Shown one piece after another: positions 33,440-42,668 of a DNA stretch of 64,000 nt. Both the position numbers and the translations under genes were made by a program. Location of the stretch: positions 124,001 through 188,000 of the forward strand of contig JAFVBR010000034.1 in NCBI GenBank assembly GCA_017479885.1, written 5' to 3'. The notes below the pieces were generated by a model. The model ran no database searches. It saw only the letters and a program-made list of their open reading frames with translations, and was not told the DNA's origin. This DNA is from Paludibacteraceae bacterium. Lineage in GTDB: Bacteria > Bacteroidota > Bacteroidia > Bacteroidales > Paludibacteraceae. How positions within the stretch are numbered: the stretch's first letter is position 1; every line of letters begins with the position of its first letter.

Positions 33440-34399
33440 ATGAAAAAATTGTTTATTGTTTCAGTCTGCCTGTTGAGTGCTATGATGGCATTCTCGCAGG
33501 CAAAGAAGCCCACTATTATGGTTGTACCTTCTGACGCATGGTGCAATGCCAACGGATACATGAAAGCCATCTCCAACGGAGAAGGAAGTACTAAAAATAT
33601 GCCTGACTACGAAACTGCCCTGCAGTCGGATATGGATCTCAAACTCGCTATTGCCAAAATCAACGACTTGATGATGGAGCGTGGTTTCCCCGCTAAAGAC
33701 CTTGAGGCACAGGTAAAGATGGTGGCTCAACAGAATGCCGAGCAGAACCTCGTTACCAGCAAGGCAGGCAACGAAATGGCGGAGTCGCCTGTTGACCAAT
33801 TGCTTCGCGTGGCTAAGGCAGATATTATTCTCGAACTCACTTGGAATGTAAAAGAGCAAGGCCCGAAGCGCACTCTCACTTACATACTTGAAGGAAAGGA
33901 CAGTTATACAGGTAAGAGTATCGGTGGCAGCAACGGCACAAGTGCTCCTTCGTTCTCCGCTGACGTGGCTGTGCTTCTTGAAGAGGCTGTAGTTGCCAAT
34001 ATCGACAACTTCAACAACCGTCTGCAACAGTACTTCGACGACTTGTTCACCAATGGTCGTGAGGTCGCTCTTGAAATTCGTGTGTTTGCTGACAACGAGG
34101 CGGGTATTGACCTTGAAAGCGAGTTTGGCGAAGATGGTACAGAGCTTTCCGAGATTATTGACGACTGGATGAGCGATAACACAGTAGAAGGCCGTTTCTC
34201 GAAACTCGGTTCTTCGGAGAACTATATTGCTTACGAGCAGGTGCGTATTCCTCTCTACAATGCTAAAGGAAAGGCTCAGGATACTGAGGGCTTCGCACGC
34301 GAACTGCGCAACTATCTGCGCAAGGCACCGTATAATATACCTGTCAAACTGATGAATCGCGGTCTTGGCAAGTGCATACTGGTGCTTGGCGAAAAATAA
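33440..34399 (+). CDS. DUF6175-like exported protein
   Basis: The 319-residue protein has a signal peptide (LFIVSVCLLSAMMAFSQ). The first mature residues, KKPTIMVVPSDAWCNANGYM, match the DUF6175 family of Bacteroidota (recognition from memory). It opens like the CsgG-type fold (a beta strand PTIMVVP and then helices), and a later segment (ADIILELTWNVKEQGPKRTL) continues that look. No catalytic motif was seen. It follows the two LPP20-like genes. Confidence 0.8.
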   Translation: MKKLFIVSVCLLSAMMAFSQAKKPTIMVVPSDAWCNANGYMKAISNGEGSTKNMPDYETALQSDMDLKLAIAKINDLMMERGFPAKDLEAQVKMVAQQNAEQNLVTSKAGNEMAESPVDQLLRVAKADIILELTWNVKEQGPKRTLTYILEGKDSYTGKSIGGSNGTSAPSFSADVAVLLEEAVVANIDNFNNRLQQYFDDLFTNGREVALEIRVFADNEAGIDLESEFGEDGTELSEIIDDWMSDNTVEGRFSKLGSSENYIAYEQVRIPLYNAKGKAQDTEGFARELRNYLRKAPYNIPVKLMNRGLGKCILVLGEK

Positions 34400-34448
34400 A
34401 TGCTACCAACCAATTTATCAATATCCCAACCAAAAAACATTATAGAAT

Positions 34449-35393
34449 ATGAAAAGGTTATTTATCATGATATTTGCAGTGGCTTTTGTGTTGCCGATGT
34501 TTGCACAACAGCCTGCTGCTCAGAAAGGTCAGAACCTTGCAATCAAGGTGCTTGTTGAGGAAATGGTTGAACCGTTCCCTGCTACCGCAAAACTGCAGAT
34601 GGAGAACAAACTCAACCGTCTGCTCACTCAGAACGGAATAGCTTCTATGGACTATCTCGGTCAGTTCTTTATTACCGCACATGCGGCTCCTCTTACAAAG
34701 GATATTCTCCCCGGTCCTCCAACAAAGATTGCCGAGACTATGGAGTTCACATTCTACATAGCTGACTATTACAATCAGATTATCTTCTCTACTGCATCCG
34801 TCAATGCCAAGGGTGTAGGGGAAACCGAGAGCAAGAGCTACATGAATGCCATCAAGAATCTCAATCTCAACTCGCCTGCACTGAAGCAGTTCGTGGCTGA
34901 GGGTCGTGCAAAGATAATTGATTATTATAATCAGCAGGCCGACAAGATGATTATGAAGGCAAAGAACCTTGCCAAGCAGAAAAGTTTCGAGGAGGCTCTC
35001 TGGATTGTATCCACCATTCCTTCAGAGTGCGATAAATACGAAACTGCACTTGCCGCCGGTCTGGAAATCTATCAGGAGTATATCGACTATACTTGCCAGG
35101 TCAACCTTGCAGCTGCTAAAACAGCATGGATGAGCGGACAAAACAGTCTGGCCGCTATGGATGCCGGAGAATATTTGAGTCAGATTTATCCTGATGCAGC
35201 TTGCTATCCTGAAGCAGAAGAACTTTATAAGGAAATCAAGGGAAAAGTGCTGGATGACTGGAAATTCGAGATGAAGAAGTACGATGATAGTGTTGACCTC
35301 GAGTTTGCACGTATCGGTGCAATGCGCGATGTCGGTGTTGCTTACGGTACTCACCAACAACCGACTTCTACCAATATCGGTTTCCTCAGATAA
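34449..35393 (+). CDS. exported protein of unknown function in the same cluster
   Basis: The 314-residue protein has a signal peptide (MIFAVAFVLPMFAQ). An N-terminal alpha/beta part (about 20-165) has the layout of a CsgG/TolB-N-like domain (LAIKVLVEEMVEPFPATAKL, LNRLLTQNGIA). The C-terminal half is helical (about 165-290, TPR-like: AKNLAKQKSFEEALWIVSTI). It is 49 bp after the DUF6175 gene. No family is firmly recognised. Confidence 0.78.
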   Translation: MKRLFIMIFAVAFVLPMFAQQPAAQKGQNLAIKVLVEEMVEPFPATAKLQMENKLNRLLTQNGIASMDYLGQFFITAHAAPLTKDILPGPPTKIAETMEFTFYIADYYNQIIFSTASVNAKGVGETESKSYMNAIKNLNLNSPALKQFVAEGRAKIIDYYNQQADKMIMKAKNLAKQKSFEEALWIVSTIPSECDKYETALAAGLEIYQEYIDYTCQVNLAAAKTAWMSGQNSLAAMDAGEYLSQIYPDAACYPEAEELYKEIKGKVLDDWKFEMKKYDDSVDLEFARIGAMRDVGVAYGTHQQPTSTNIGFLR

Positions 35394-35420
35394 GATAATC
35401 AGTATAACTGTTAACCTGAT

Positions 35421-36761
35421 ATGAAGAAATACTCTATACTTACACTCCTGCTACTTTTTGCAGCAGGAGTGTTTGCACAAACCAATGGCGAACTGGACAA
35501 ATATCGTCGTAATGCATTAGGCGAGGCTATGGTCTATCACTCCGAAGACACTTTTGGTGTTGAGATTTATGAAGCATTCGAAGCTATTCCCATATCCGAC
35601 AAATACGATGATCACAATATAGGTCTGCGAGTTGTAGCCAACGATAGTATTCCCAATGTGCGCCGCCGTTCGCGCGGACTGGTGAAAGCACAATATGGCA
35701 AGACGCTTACTGCCAAAGATATACGTCTCAATGGAGAGGCTCTGGAGAGTGTACTCAACAATGCCGAAATAGCCAAGTTTATGGTTGCAAAGTGGTTCGG
35801 ATGGAATATGGACAGTTTGGAGTATATGTCGCCCGAAACAGCCACTTTCAATATGCGTCTCATTCAGGAACGTGGACAATACAATGCCTCTGACCTTGAT
35901 GTTGCTATCGCATCTCAGACAACCCGCGGACTCGCTGCTATCTCCGATGCCGGAGAAGAGTTGCTGGGCAATACATTCTTTCTCGTGAACGATATGACAT
36001 ACGTTACAGCAGAAGAGCGAGCTGCGGCTGCCAAGACTGCTCTCAATATACTTGGTGGTATAGCTGACGCTCTGCTTGGTTCTGATGTAGGCTCTTCAAC
36101 TGCAAAGGCTGCAGGTGATATTGCTGATAGTTTTACCGGTTTCACTGTTAAGACACACTCGTATCTCTATCAGTTGCAGTGGAACGACTCAGTTGCTGCC
36201 ATATTCTACAATAAATATTACACCGAGACCCCTGATGTTGACAAGATTATGGCATTCCTGATGGATACCTCCACTTTCCGCATGAAATATGTGGCTCACG
36301 AATATGAGTATAGCGGAAAGAGTACTCTGAAAGGTAAATATGAACGTGCCGAATTGGTGAAGATGTCGTGTACCCGCTCTATTGATAAGAATATTGCTGC
36401 TCTGCAGTTGGCTTACGAAGACTTCAAGGTGAAAGTGCCGGTGTATGAAATAGTGACCAACGAGAAAGGCAAGGTGCTTGGCTATTCCGCAAAGATAGGA
36501 ATGAAGGAGGGCATAACCGAGAAATCCACATTTCAGGTTATACAACGGGTGGTTGACCCTCAAACCAACAGAACCATATACAGATATGTGGCAAGCCTGA
36601 AACCAGTCAAGGGAAAGATTTGGGACAACCGCTATAATGCCGTGTTGGAGCAAGCTGAAGGCTCGGAACTTACTGCCACTATGTTCAAGAAAACAGCCGG
36701 AGGTGAGATTCTGCCCGGTATGCTCATCATTGAGGGTAAATACCGCAAGGTGCAGGAATGA
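35421..36761 (+). CDS. exported protein of unknown function, FlgT-C-like end
   Basis: The 446-residue protein has a signal peptide (ILTLLLLFAAGVFAQ). Its central part (about 180-245) is Ala-rich and helical. The C-terminal ~90 residues (GYSAKIGMKEGITEKSTFQV, YVASLKPVKGKIWDNRY) resemble the small beta-barrel at the C-terminus of FlgT-like proteins, which bind at the outer-membrane side of motors or channels (inference). It is the last of the five clustered exported proteins, 27 bp after the preceding gene. Confidence 0.78.
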   Translation: MKKYSILTLLLLFAAGVFAQTNGELDKYRRNALGEAMVYHSEDTFGVEIYEAFEAIPISDKYDDHNIGLRVVANDSIPNVRRRSRGLVKAQYGKTLTAKDIRLNGEALESVLNNAEIAKFMVAKWFGWNMDSLEYMSPETATFNMRLIQERGQYNASDLDVAIASQTTRGLAAISDAGEELLGNTFFLVNDMTYVTAEERAAAAKTALNILGGIADALLGSDVGSSTAKAAGDIADSFTGFTVKTHSYLYQLQWNDSVAAIFYNKYYTETPDVDKIMAFLMDTSTFRMKYVAHEYEYSGKSTLKGKYERAELVKMSCTRSIDKNIAALQLAYEDFKVKVPVYEIVTNEKGKVLGYSAKIGMKEGITEKSTFQVIQRVVDPQTNRTIYRYVASLKPVKGKIWDNRYNAVLEQAEGSELTATMFKKTAGGEILPGMLIIEGKYRKVQE

Positions 36762-36776
36762 TACCTCATTATACAG

Positions 36777-37565
36777 ATGCGTGATTTTACGTTACACACA
36801 TACAGATTGCTGCTTCAGTCGCTCGCTGACTGCGGATACCAGTTTATCTCGTTTGAGCAGTATCTGACCTGCGAATCTCTGCCGGGGCGTTATGTCATAC
36901 TTCGTCATGACATCGACAAAAGGGCAGGCATGGCCATTTGCGTTGCTGAAATAGAGAAGAGTCTGAATGCCGGTGCATCCTATTATTTCCGCTGTGTGAA
37001 AGAGAGCAATCGTCCTGACATCATTCGGAAGATAGCAGATATGGGTTTCGAGGTCGGGTATCATTACGAAGATATGCCTGCCTGCAATGGAGATTTGCAA
37101 CAAGCAAAGGCGCACTTCGCCGAATGGCTCTGCTATTTCCGTCAGTTTTACCCTGTTCGCACTATATGTATGCACGGTGCACCTCAGTTCCGTCATGATA
37201 GCCGTGAATTGTGGAAAAATGTTGATTATCATGATTTCGGAGTAATAGGCGAACCTTACTTTGATGTGGATTTCTCCCAAGTGGTGTATTTGACAGACAC
37301 AGGGCGACGCTGGGACGGATTCCGTGTCTCGGTGCGCGACAAGATTCCCGAGCATCAGGAAGAATGGCAACGGCAAGGGTGGGTTTATCATTCCACTACA
37401 GACATTATAAGTGCGGCCAACTCAGGTTCTCTCCCTCCGCGTCTCATGATTACCACTCATCCGCAGCGCTGGACAGACAACATAGCGCTTTGGCTATATG
37501 AGGCAGTGAGACAAACGGTAGTTAATATGGTAAAACGCATATTGATAAGGCAAATCAACAAATAA
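36777..37565 (+). CDS. polysaccharide deacetylase-like (NodB/WbmS-type) protein
   Basis: The 262-residue protein has no signal peptide. It has RHDIDKRAGM near residue 43, which matches the first motif (HDxD) of WbmS-type NodB homologues, then ASYYFRC, GFEVGYHYED (metal His), TICMHGAP and LMITTHPQRW. NodB-fold enzymes remove acetyl groups from carbohydrate amines. Here the role and substrate are unknown. It lies 15 bp after the last exported-cluster gene, so it may be in the same transcript. Confidence 0.8.
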   Translation: MRDFTLHTYRLLLQSLADCGYQFISFEQYLTCESLPGRYVILRHDIDKRAGMAICVAEIEKSLNAGASYYFRCVKESNRPDIIRKIADMGFEVGYHYEDMPACNGDLQQAKAHFAEWLCYFRQFYPVRTICMHGAPQFRHDSRELWKNVDYHDFGVIGEPYFDVDFSQVVYLTDTGRRWDGFRVSVRDKIPEHQEEWQRQGWVYHSTTDIISAANSGSLPPRLMITTHPQRWTDNIALWLYEAVRQTVVNMVKRILIRQINK

Positions 37566-37566
37566 T

Positions 37567-37598
37567 TTGTGTATTTCAAAATCTTGCAGTAACTTTGC
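37567..37598 (+). promoter_or_regulatory. promoter before the small membrane protein gene
   Basis: TAACTTTGC at 37590-37598 with TTG at 37567-37569, 20 bp upstream; ATG 37690 follows after a leader of about 85 bp. It marks the start of the next transcript. Confidence 0.6.
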
Positions 37599-37689
37599 AA
37601 CGGTTTTTTTACGGACATTTACTATAATAGATGGTGGTTCCGCAACAAACCTAAGTAAAATAAGAATAAACAACTAAAACATAATAACA

Positions 37690-38100
37690 ATGAAAACAGG
37701 AGCAAAAGTGGCAACCGTTCTCAGCATTGTAACGGTACTTGTACTCGCAGGTTGGCTTTGGTTTAGATTCTATTTTGTGTTTGCAGAAGGAGTGAAAGCG
37801 GGTGAACTGAACCGCTTTACCTACAAAGGTTATATCTTCAAAACCTATGAGGGCAAACTTATTCAGGCCGGCTATAATTCAGAGAATGCCAAAGGTACCA
37901 TTCAGTCTAACGAGTTTGATTTCTCGGTGGACAACGAGCAGGTGGCAGAACAACTGATGAAGAGCACAGGCAAAACAGTGGAGTTGCATTACAAAGAATA
38001 CAAAGGTGCTCTGCCTTGGCGCGGAATGCAGGTGTTTGTGGTAGATTCCATCATTTCCGTATCGCAAAAGGAATCACCTCTGAATGTTCCTATTTTTTGA
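37690..38100 (+). CDS. small membrane-anchored protein of unknown function
   Basis: The 136-residue protein has one N-terminal transmembrane helix (about 8-31, VATVLSIVTVLVLAGWLWFRF) and a soluble domain of beta character (TYKGYIFKTYEGKLIQAGY, VELHYKEYKGALPWRG). Related Bacteroidales proteins have been mislabelled 6-phosphogluconate dehydrogenase; nothing in this sequence supports that. It is followed 103 bp later by the acyl-CoA synthetase gene. Confidence 0.75.
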   Translation: MKTGAKVATVLSIVTVLVLAGWLWFRFYFVFAEGVKAGELNRFTYKGYIFKTYEGKLIQAGYNSENAKGTIQSNEFDFSVDNEQVAEQLMKSTGKTVELHYKEYKGALPWRGMQVFVVDSIISVSQKESPLNVPIF

Positions 38101-38203
38101 TTGCCGTAATTCAATTTTTGATAACAATATATAAACTAATCATCCTGTGAGGGCTTGTGTCCGTAGGGGCACGGGCGACGACAGGACTTAAACATTATTC
38201 ATT

Positions 38204-39925
38204 ATGGTAAAAGAAAATTTTGTAGAGATGTTCCAAAACTCCTTCAAGCAGAATTGGAATCTCGAGGCGTACACGGACTATGAAACCAAGTACACCATGA
38301 CTTACGCTCAGGTGGCTGAGCAAGTGGAAAAACTGCATTTGCTGTTCCGGCAGTGCGGAATAGAGAAGAACGACAAGGTGTCGCTAATCGGACGAAACTG
38401 CGCTCATTGGGCAGTTGCATACGTGGCTACCATCACTTATGGAGCAGTGATTGTGCCAATCCTTCAGGATTTCCGTCCTGATGATGTACACCATATTCTT
38501 AAACATTCTGACTCAAAACTGCTTTTCACAGCGGACTATATCTGGGATCATCTTGATGAGAACGAACTCGGACAAGTGCGTGCTGTTGTTTCTCTGACCA
38601 AGTTCAAGCCTTTGGCAGTAATAGATTCCGCTCTTCCTGTAGTGGATGAGGAAACAGGCATACGCTTAACTCTCACGAAAGAACTCATTTCCAACGAGAC
38701 TATTCAACAACTTTTTGACCGCAAGTTCAAAGGAAACTTCACTCCTGAAAGCATCAACTACTATCTGAAGGACAACGAGGAGATTGCTTCTATCAATTAT
38801 ACCTCAGGTACAACCGGTTTCTCAAAGGGTGTTATGACAACAGGTCGTGCACTGGCATCTAATGCCATCTTCGGACACACGGCTCCTGCTACCGGAAATC
38901 CTACAGGCAAACTGCTGTTCAAAGGCGACCGCATGGTTACTTTCCTCCCTCTGGCACACGCCTATGGTTGTGCATTCGATTTCTTGGGAAATACCACTGC
39001 CGGCGGGCACACATATTTCATTACACGCGTACCGACTCCGAAAGTTCTGCTGGCTGCTTTTGCAGAGGTTAAACCTACACTGATTCTCTCTGTGCCTCTT
39101 ATCATAGAGAAGATTTATCGCAAGCAGATTCAGCCTATGATTGCCAAGCCGCCAATGAGCTGGGTGCTTAAAGTGCCATATCTGAATGAGGTTGTTCTTT
39201 CACAGATACGCCAGAAACTGACAGCGGTATTCGGCGGTTGCTTCGAGGAGATAATTGTGGGAGGTGCAGCAATGAATGCTGAAGTAGAGTCTTTCTTCCG
39301 CAAACTCAAATTCCCGATTACTATCGGATATGGTATGACTGAAACTGCTCCTCTGATTTCCTATATTCATTGGACTCAGTTCAAGCAAACCAGTTGCGGT
39401 CAGATACTTGACAATATGGAGGTCCGTATCACTGACAAGAACGAAGAAGGGGTAGGCGAAATAGAGGTTCGCGGAGACAATGTGATGCTCGGATACTATA
39501 AGAATGAAGATGCCACCAAGGCTACTTTCACCAAGGATGGTTGGCTGCGCACCGGCGACCTTGGATATGTTGATGAAGACGGATTCATATTCATAAAAGG
39601 ACGTTCAAAGACTATGATGCTTGGCAGTAACGGTCAGAACATCTACCCTGAGGAGTTAGAAGACAAACTCAACAATATGCCTTATGTAATGGAGAGTCTG
39701 GTTGTTCAACGCGGTGAGAAGATTGTCGGACTTGTATATCCTGATTTGGATGCATGCGACAAAGCCGGATTTACTCATGAAGATATTGTGGCACAAATGG
39801 AGCAGACTCGTAAAGAAGTAAACAAGCAACTTGCCGCATACGAGCAAATCAACTTTATAGAGGTTCAGGCTCATGAGTTTGAGAAGACTCCGAAGAACTC
39901 CATAAAGAGGTATATGTACAAGTAA
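38204..39925 (+). CDS. fadD: AMP-dependent long-chain fatty acid-CoA ligase
   Basis: The 573-residue protein is of the ANL superfamily: P-loop-like INYTSGTTGFSKGV, YGMTETAPLISY (A5 motif) and the hinge/C-domain WLRTGDLGYVDEDGFIFIKGRSK with TMMLGSNGQNIYPEELE. It activates fatty acids with ATP and then CoA (or ACP), for lipid recycling. No signal peptide; membrane-associated or cytoplasmic. The C-terminal Lys near NSIKRYMYK is the adenylation Lys. The symbol is given by family; the exact substrate is not known. Confidence 0.9.
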   Translation: MVKENFVEMFQNSFKQNWNLEAYTDYETKYTMTYAQVAEQVEKLHLLFRQCGIEKNDKVSLIGRNCAHWAVAYVATITYGAVIVPILQDFRPDDVHHILKHSDSKLLFTADYIWDHLDENELGQVRAVVSLTKFKPLAVIDSALPVVDEETGIRLTLTKELISNETIQQLFDRKFKGNFTPESINYYLKDNEEIASINYTSGTTGFSKGVMTTGRALASNAIFGHTAPATGNPTGKLLFKGDRMVTFLPLAHAYGCAFDFLGNTTAGGHTYFITRVPTPKVLLAAFAEVKPTLILSVPLIIEKIYRKQIQPMIAKPPMSWVLKVPYLNEVVLSQIRQKLTAVFGGCFEEIIVGGAAMNAEVESFFRKLKFPITIGYGMTETAPLISYIHWTQFKQTSCGQILDNMEVRITDKNEEGVGEIEVRGDNVMLGYYKNEDATKATFTKDGWLRTGDLGYVDEDGFIFIKGRSKTMMLGSNGQNIYPEELEDKLNNMPYVMESLVVQRGEKIVGLVYPDLDACDKAGFTHEDIVAQMEQTRKEVNKQLAAYEQINFIEVQAHEFEKTPKNSIKRYMYK

Positions 39926-40033
39926 TTGGTGAAAAAGTGTGTATAAAAATACGTTTTTGCATGTTTTTTAAGAAAAAAGCATCAAAAAGTCACTTTTTAA
40001 TGAATAAAATGAACAACTTTGTAAAATAAGTTG

Positions 40034-40042
40034 TATCTTTGC
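40034..40042 (+). promoter_or_regulatory. -7 box of the small lipoprotein gene
   Basis: TATCTTTGC, 54 bp before ATG 40097. A TTTG at 40018-40021 is too close (12 bp) to be its -33 element. Confidence 0.5.
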
Positions 40043-40096
40043 AGAGTTTTTTGAAAAACGAACCAAATAACATGTTTAATTAAACAAATTACAAAA

Positions 40097-40345
40097 ATGA
40101 AAAAGGTATTATTCGTACTTGCAATTGCTGCTTGCACAGTAGCTTGCACCAAGAAAGCTGAAAACAAAGAGTGTGGTGAGGAGCAGAAACCTTGCTGCGA
40201 ACAGAAATGCGCTGAGCAGAAGGCTGAGCCCGCTGCTGCTGTAGCAACAGAGGAAGAGAAGACCCTCCAGGAGACTGCTGAGGATGCAGCTAAGAAGCTC
40301 ATCAATGCAGGTGCTGCAAAAGCTGCTGATGAAATCAACAAATAA
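40097..40345 (+). CDS. small Cys-rich lipoprotein
   Basis: The 82-residue protein has a lipoprotein signal (LAIAACTVACTKK, Cys17). The mature part has a short Cys-rich segment (CGEEQKPCCEQKCAEQ) that could bind metal or form disulfides, then an Ala/Glu/Lys-rich helical tail. It has its own promoter and a strong terminator, so it forms a single-gene transcript. Function unknown. Confidence 0.82.
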   Translation: MKKVLFVLAIAACTVACTKKAENKECGEEQKPCCEQKCAEQKAEPAAAVATEEEKTLQETAEDAAKKLINAGAAKAADEINK

Positions 40346-40361
40346 TTGTTTCCGGCAGAAG

Positions 40362-40393
40362 AAAAAGTCCACTCATTAGGGTGGACTTTTTTT
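40362..40393 (+). terminator. rho-independent terminator after the small lipoprotein gene
   Basis: An 11-bp perfect stem AAAAAGTCCAC / GTGGACTTTTT with an 8-base loop and a T run. It works in one direction at least, and its A-rich start would allow bidirectional use. Confidence 0.85.
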
Positions 40394-40477
40394 AACTGGA
40401 CCATAAAGACCATGTTAGCCCGCAAGAATAATCCACATCTGTCTTAACTGTCTCGAACTATCTTAAACAATACGTTG

Positions 40478-41212
40478 ATGAATCTCTGTATCGACCAAGG
40501 CAATTCAAGAACCAAAGTGGCACTTTTCCGTGAGGATGGCAAACTACAGAAGTCGTTTATATATCGAAGTTTCCATTCTTCAGATGTGGAAAGGCTTTTC
40601 AGTTTGTATCCGATTACCGATGCCATTATCTCTTCTGTGTCTAACATTGAACCGGCGGTGGTTAATGTGCTTCACAGACAGAGCAGGGGCTTTATCCTTT
40701 TTGACCATACCACGCCTGTGCCGATAAGAAATATGTATGACACTCCCCAGACTCTCGGTCAGGACCGGCTTGCTGCAGCTGTCGGTGCAAATGCTCTCTT
40801 TCCTGACACAGACCTTCTGATTATAGATGCCGGTAGTGCCATTACATATGATTTTGTAAGCAAAGATAACTGCTATATGGGAGGTAATATTGCCCCCGGA
40901 ATCAAGATGCGGCTCACTGTGCTACGTCAGATGACGAAGAAGTTGCCGCAAGTTGAGGTGGAGGAAAACCAACTTATTCCGCTTTTCGGCAAGAATACCA
41001 ATGATGCCATAGCAGCAGGTGTGATACGTGGAATAGCTTTTGAAGTGAAGGGATATATGCGCACTTTGTCGGAAAGAGTGGGAGATTTTCAGACTATCAT
41101 ATCAGGCGGCAGTGCCCCATATATAGTTAATAATCTGCAACAGCAGGTGAGAGTGGAGAAGCATCTTGTTCTTATGGGCCTTAACAGAATATTATGTTTC
41201 AACAAACAATAA
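40478..41212 (+). CDS. coaX: type III pantothenate kinase
   Basis: The protein is 244 residues from ATG 40478; the TTG directly before it is not needed. CoaX phosphorylates pantothenate as the first step to coenzyme A. Landmarks are the N-terminal phosphate-binding LCIDQGNSRTKVALF, TPQTLGQDRLAAAVGA, the catalytic-site IIDAGSAITYDFV, GGNIAPGIKMRL, and the C-terminal VIRGIAFEVKGY with ISGGSAPYI. It is followed by an outer-membrane protein, a TPR lipoprotein and lptC, a gene order shared with other Bacteroidales. Confidence 0.94.
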   Translation: MNLCIDQGNSRTKVALFREDGKLQKSFIYRSFHSSDVERLFSLYPITDAIISSVSNIEPAVVNVLHRQSRGFILFDHTTPVPIRNMYDTPQTLGQDRLAAAVGANALFPDTDLLIIDAGSAITYDFVSKDNCYMGGNIAPGIKMRLTVLRQMTKKLPQVEVEENQLIPLFGKNTNDAIAAGVIRGIAFEVKGYMRTLSERVGDFQTIISGGSAPYIVNNLQQQVRVEKHLVLMGLNRILCFNKQ

Positions 41213-41300
41213 TATAGCCATAAACGATATTAATGTTGTTTTTTTATTGGAAAAAATGATAAATGTGCCATTCGGATTTTTTCGTTTGGCATTTATTTTG

Positions 41301-41309
41301 TATCTTTGC
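41301..41309 (+). promoter_or_regulatory. -7 box upstream of the beta-barrel protein gene
   Basis: TATCTTTGC, only 16 bp before ATG 41326, so the transcript would have a very short leader. No TTG is at 20 bp upstream. Confidence 0.5.
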
Positions 41310-41325
41310 ACGATAAAACTGGTTA

Positions 41326-42543
41326 ATGCGTAATTATGCATACATATTGTTTTTGATGATGCTGTTTTCTGCCCCTCTGTCTATAGTAGCGCAGAACAGC
41401 ACTTCATCTCCTTATTCCCGTTTCGGATTGGGTGAACTTAACGACAATGTGCCGGGGGCATTACGTGCCATGGGCGGAGTTGGTACGGGTATGCGTGACA
41501 AACGTGTTATCAATCCTTCACAACCTGCATCTTTCAGTGTGGTGGACAGCACTACCTTTATGTTCGACCTTGGCTTGAGTGCCATGTGGAGCAACTATGG
41601 AGATGCTACAGGCACCCGCAACAAGGCCAACGGCAATCTTGAATATCTGACTATGCAGATGCCTTTCTTTTGGAAATACATAGGTTTCTCTGTCGGAGTA
41701 CTTCCTTATTCGCAAGTAGGATATGACCTGACAGACTCAGTAAAGAATGTGCCGCACCGGTATTCCAAAACGTATTCAGGACAGGGAGGCATAACGCAGG
41801 TCTATGGAGGTCTTTCGTTCAATATAGTGAACTGGGTAGCTTTGGGTGCCAGTGTTTACTATATGTTCGGCAACACTGTCAACAATCGCGTGCTTACGTT
41901 CTCCGAGACAACGCTTTCATCGGTATCGCAAACAACTACGCTTCGTGTGAGTGATGTGCGTTTCAGATATGGAGCGCAGTTTTTCCATACATTCGCCGAA
42001 AAGCACTCCGTAGTATTGGGGGCTACGTTTGAAAACAAATCCAAGTTCAATGCCAAACTCACTACATTGGAAACTGTCACCTCCGATACGATTCCATTAG
42101 GTGACAACGAATATGATTTGCCAATGATGTATAGTGTGGGAGCAAGTTACACTTATGCCAATCGCTTGACCATTGGCGCTGATTACACTATGACAGATTG
42201 GTCAAATGCGCTATACAAGAGCGAAAAAGGTGCTTTGCGTTCCAGAATGAAAATCAGTGTCGGAGCAGAATATTGCCATAACCCATACGGCAAGAGATAT
42301 ATTGAGCGTATGCCTTTCCGCCTCGGAATGAATATATCTGACTCATACGTTAAGAGCATAACAGCAAAAGATTTCTCTGTAAGTCTGGGTGTTGGTTTTC
42401 CGCTTAGGAATGTGGCTACGGTAATCAATACATCACTTGAATATGGTCATCGTGGTACTACAGGCGTGCTGCAGGAGAACTATTTGCGTCTTACAATAAA
42501 TGCCTCAATAAGTGAAAACTGGTTCTTCAAACGCCGTCTGTAA
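41326..42543 (+). CDS. outer-membrane beta-barrel protein (OmpP1/FadL-like)
   Basis: The 405-residue protein has a signal peptide (ILFLMMLFSAPLSIVAQ). The mature N-terminus STSSPYSRFGLGEL and the following GALRAMGGVGTGMRD with NPSQPASFSVVD form the hatch-like start seen in FadL-related Bacteroidota proteins. Many alternating amphipathic strands follow, ending with a barrel strand (ISENWFFKRRL). It is likely an outer-membrane channel, perhaps for hydrophobic compounds (inference). It lies between coaX and the TPR gene. Confidence 0.85.
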   Translation: MRNYAYILFLMMLFSAPLSIVAQNSTSSPYSRFGLGELNDNVPGALRAMGGVGTGMRDKRVINPSQPASFSVVDSTTFMFDLGLSAMWSNYGDATGTRNKANGNLEYLTMQMPFFWKYIGFSVGVLPYSQVGYDLTDSVKNVPHRYSKTYSGQGGITQVYGGLSFNIVNWVALGASVYYMFGNTVNNRVLTFSETTLSSVSQTTTLRVSDVRFRYGAQFFHTFAEKHSVVLGATFENKSKFNAKLTTLETVTSDTIPLGDNEYDLPMMYSVGASYTYANRLTIGADYTMTDWSNALYKSEKGALRSRMKISVGAEYCHNPYGKRYIERMPFRLGMNISDSYVKSITAKDFSVSLGVGFPLRNVATVINTSLEYGHRGTTGVLQENYLRLTINASISENWFFKRRL

Positions 42544-42615
42544 CCATTAAAGGTAAATTTATAAACCACTAAATATTAATATTATAAACTACTAAATATT
42601 AACATAAAACTCTTT

Positions 42616-42631
42616 TGGCACGATAATTGTT
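42616..42631 (+). promoter_or_regulatory. possible sigma-54 promoter before the TPR-lptC unit
   Basis: TGGCACG, then ATAA, then TTGTT matches TGGCACR-N4-TTGCW except for one C to T change in the -12 box. It would start RNA near 42642, which leaves ATG 42669 as the first usable start and excludes ATG 42639. No sigma-ABfr box is seen in this gap. Confidence 0.4.
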
Positions 42632-42668
42632 TTGCTATATGAAAGGAATAACATTAAAATCAGTCTAT

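Noticed and set aside
37690..38100. 6-phosphogluconate dehydrogenase
   Set aside because: The 136-residue membrane-anchored protein has no Rossmann fold or 6PGD motif; such a label is an old misannotation of similar proteins.
41287..41302. TGGCATTTATTTTGT as a sigma-54 site before the beta-barrel gene
   Set aside because: It overlaps a good TATCTTTGC box placed right for the gene, and the sequence is T-rich by chance.
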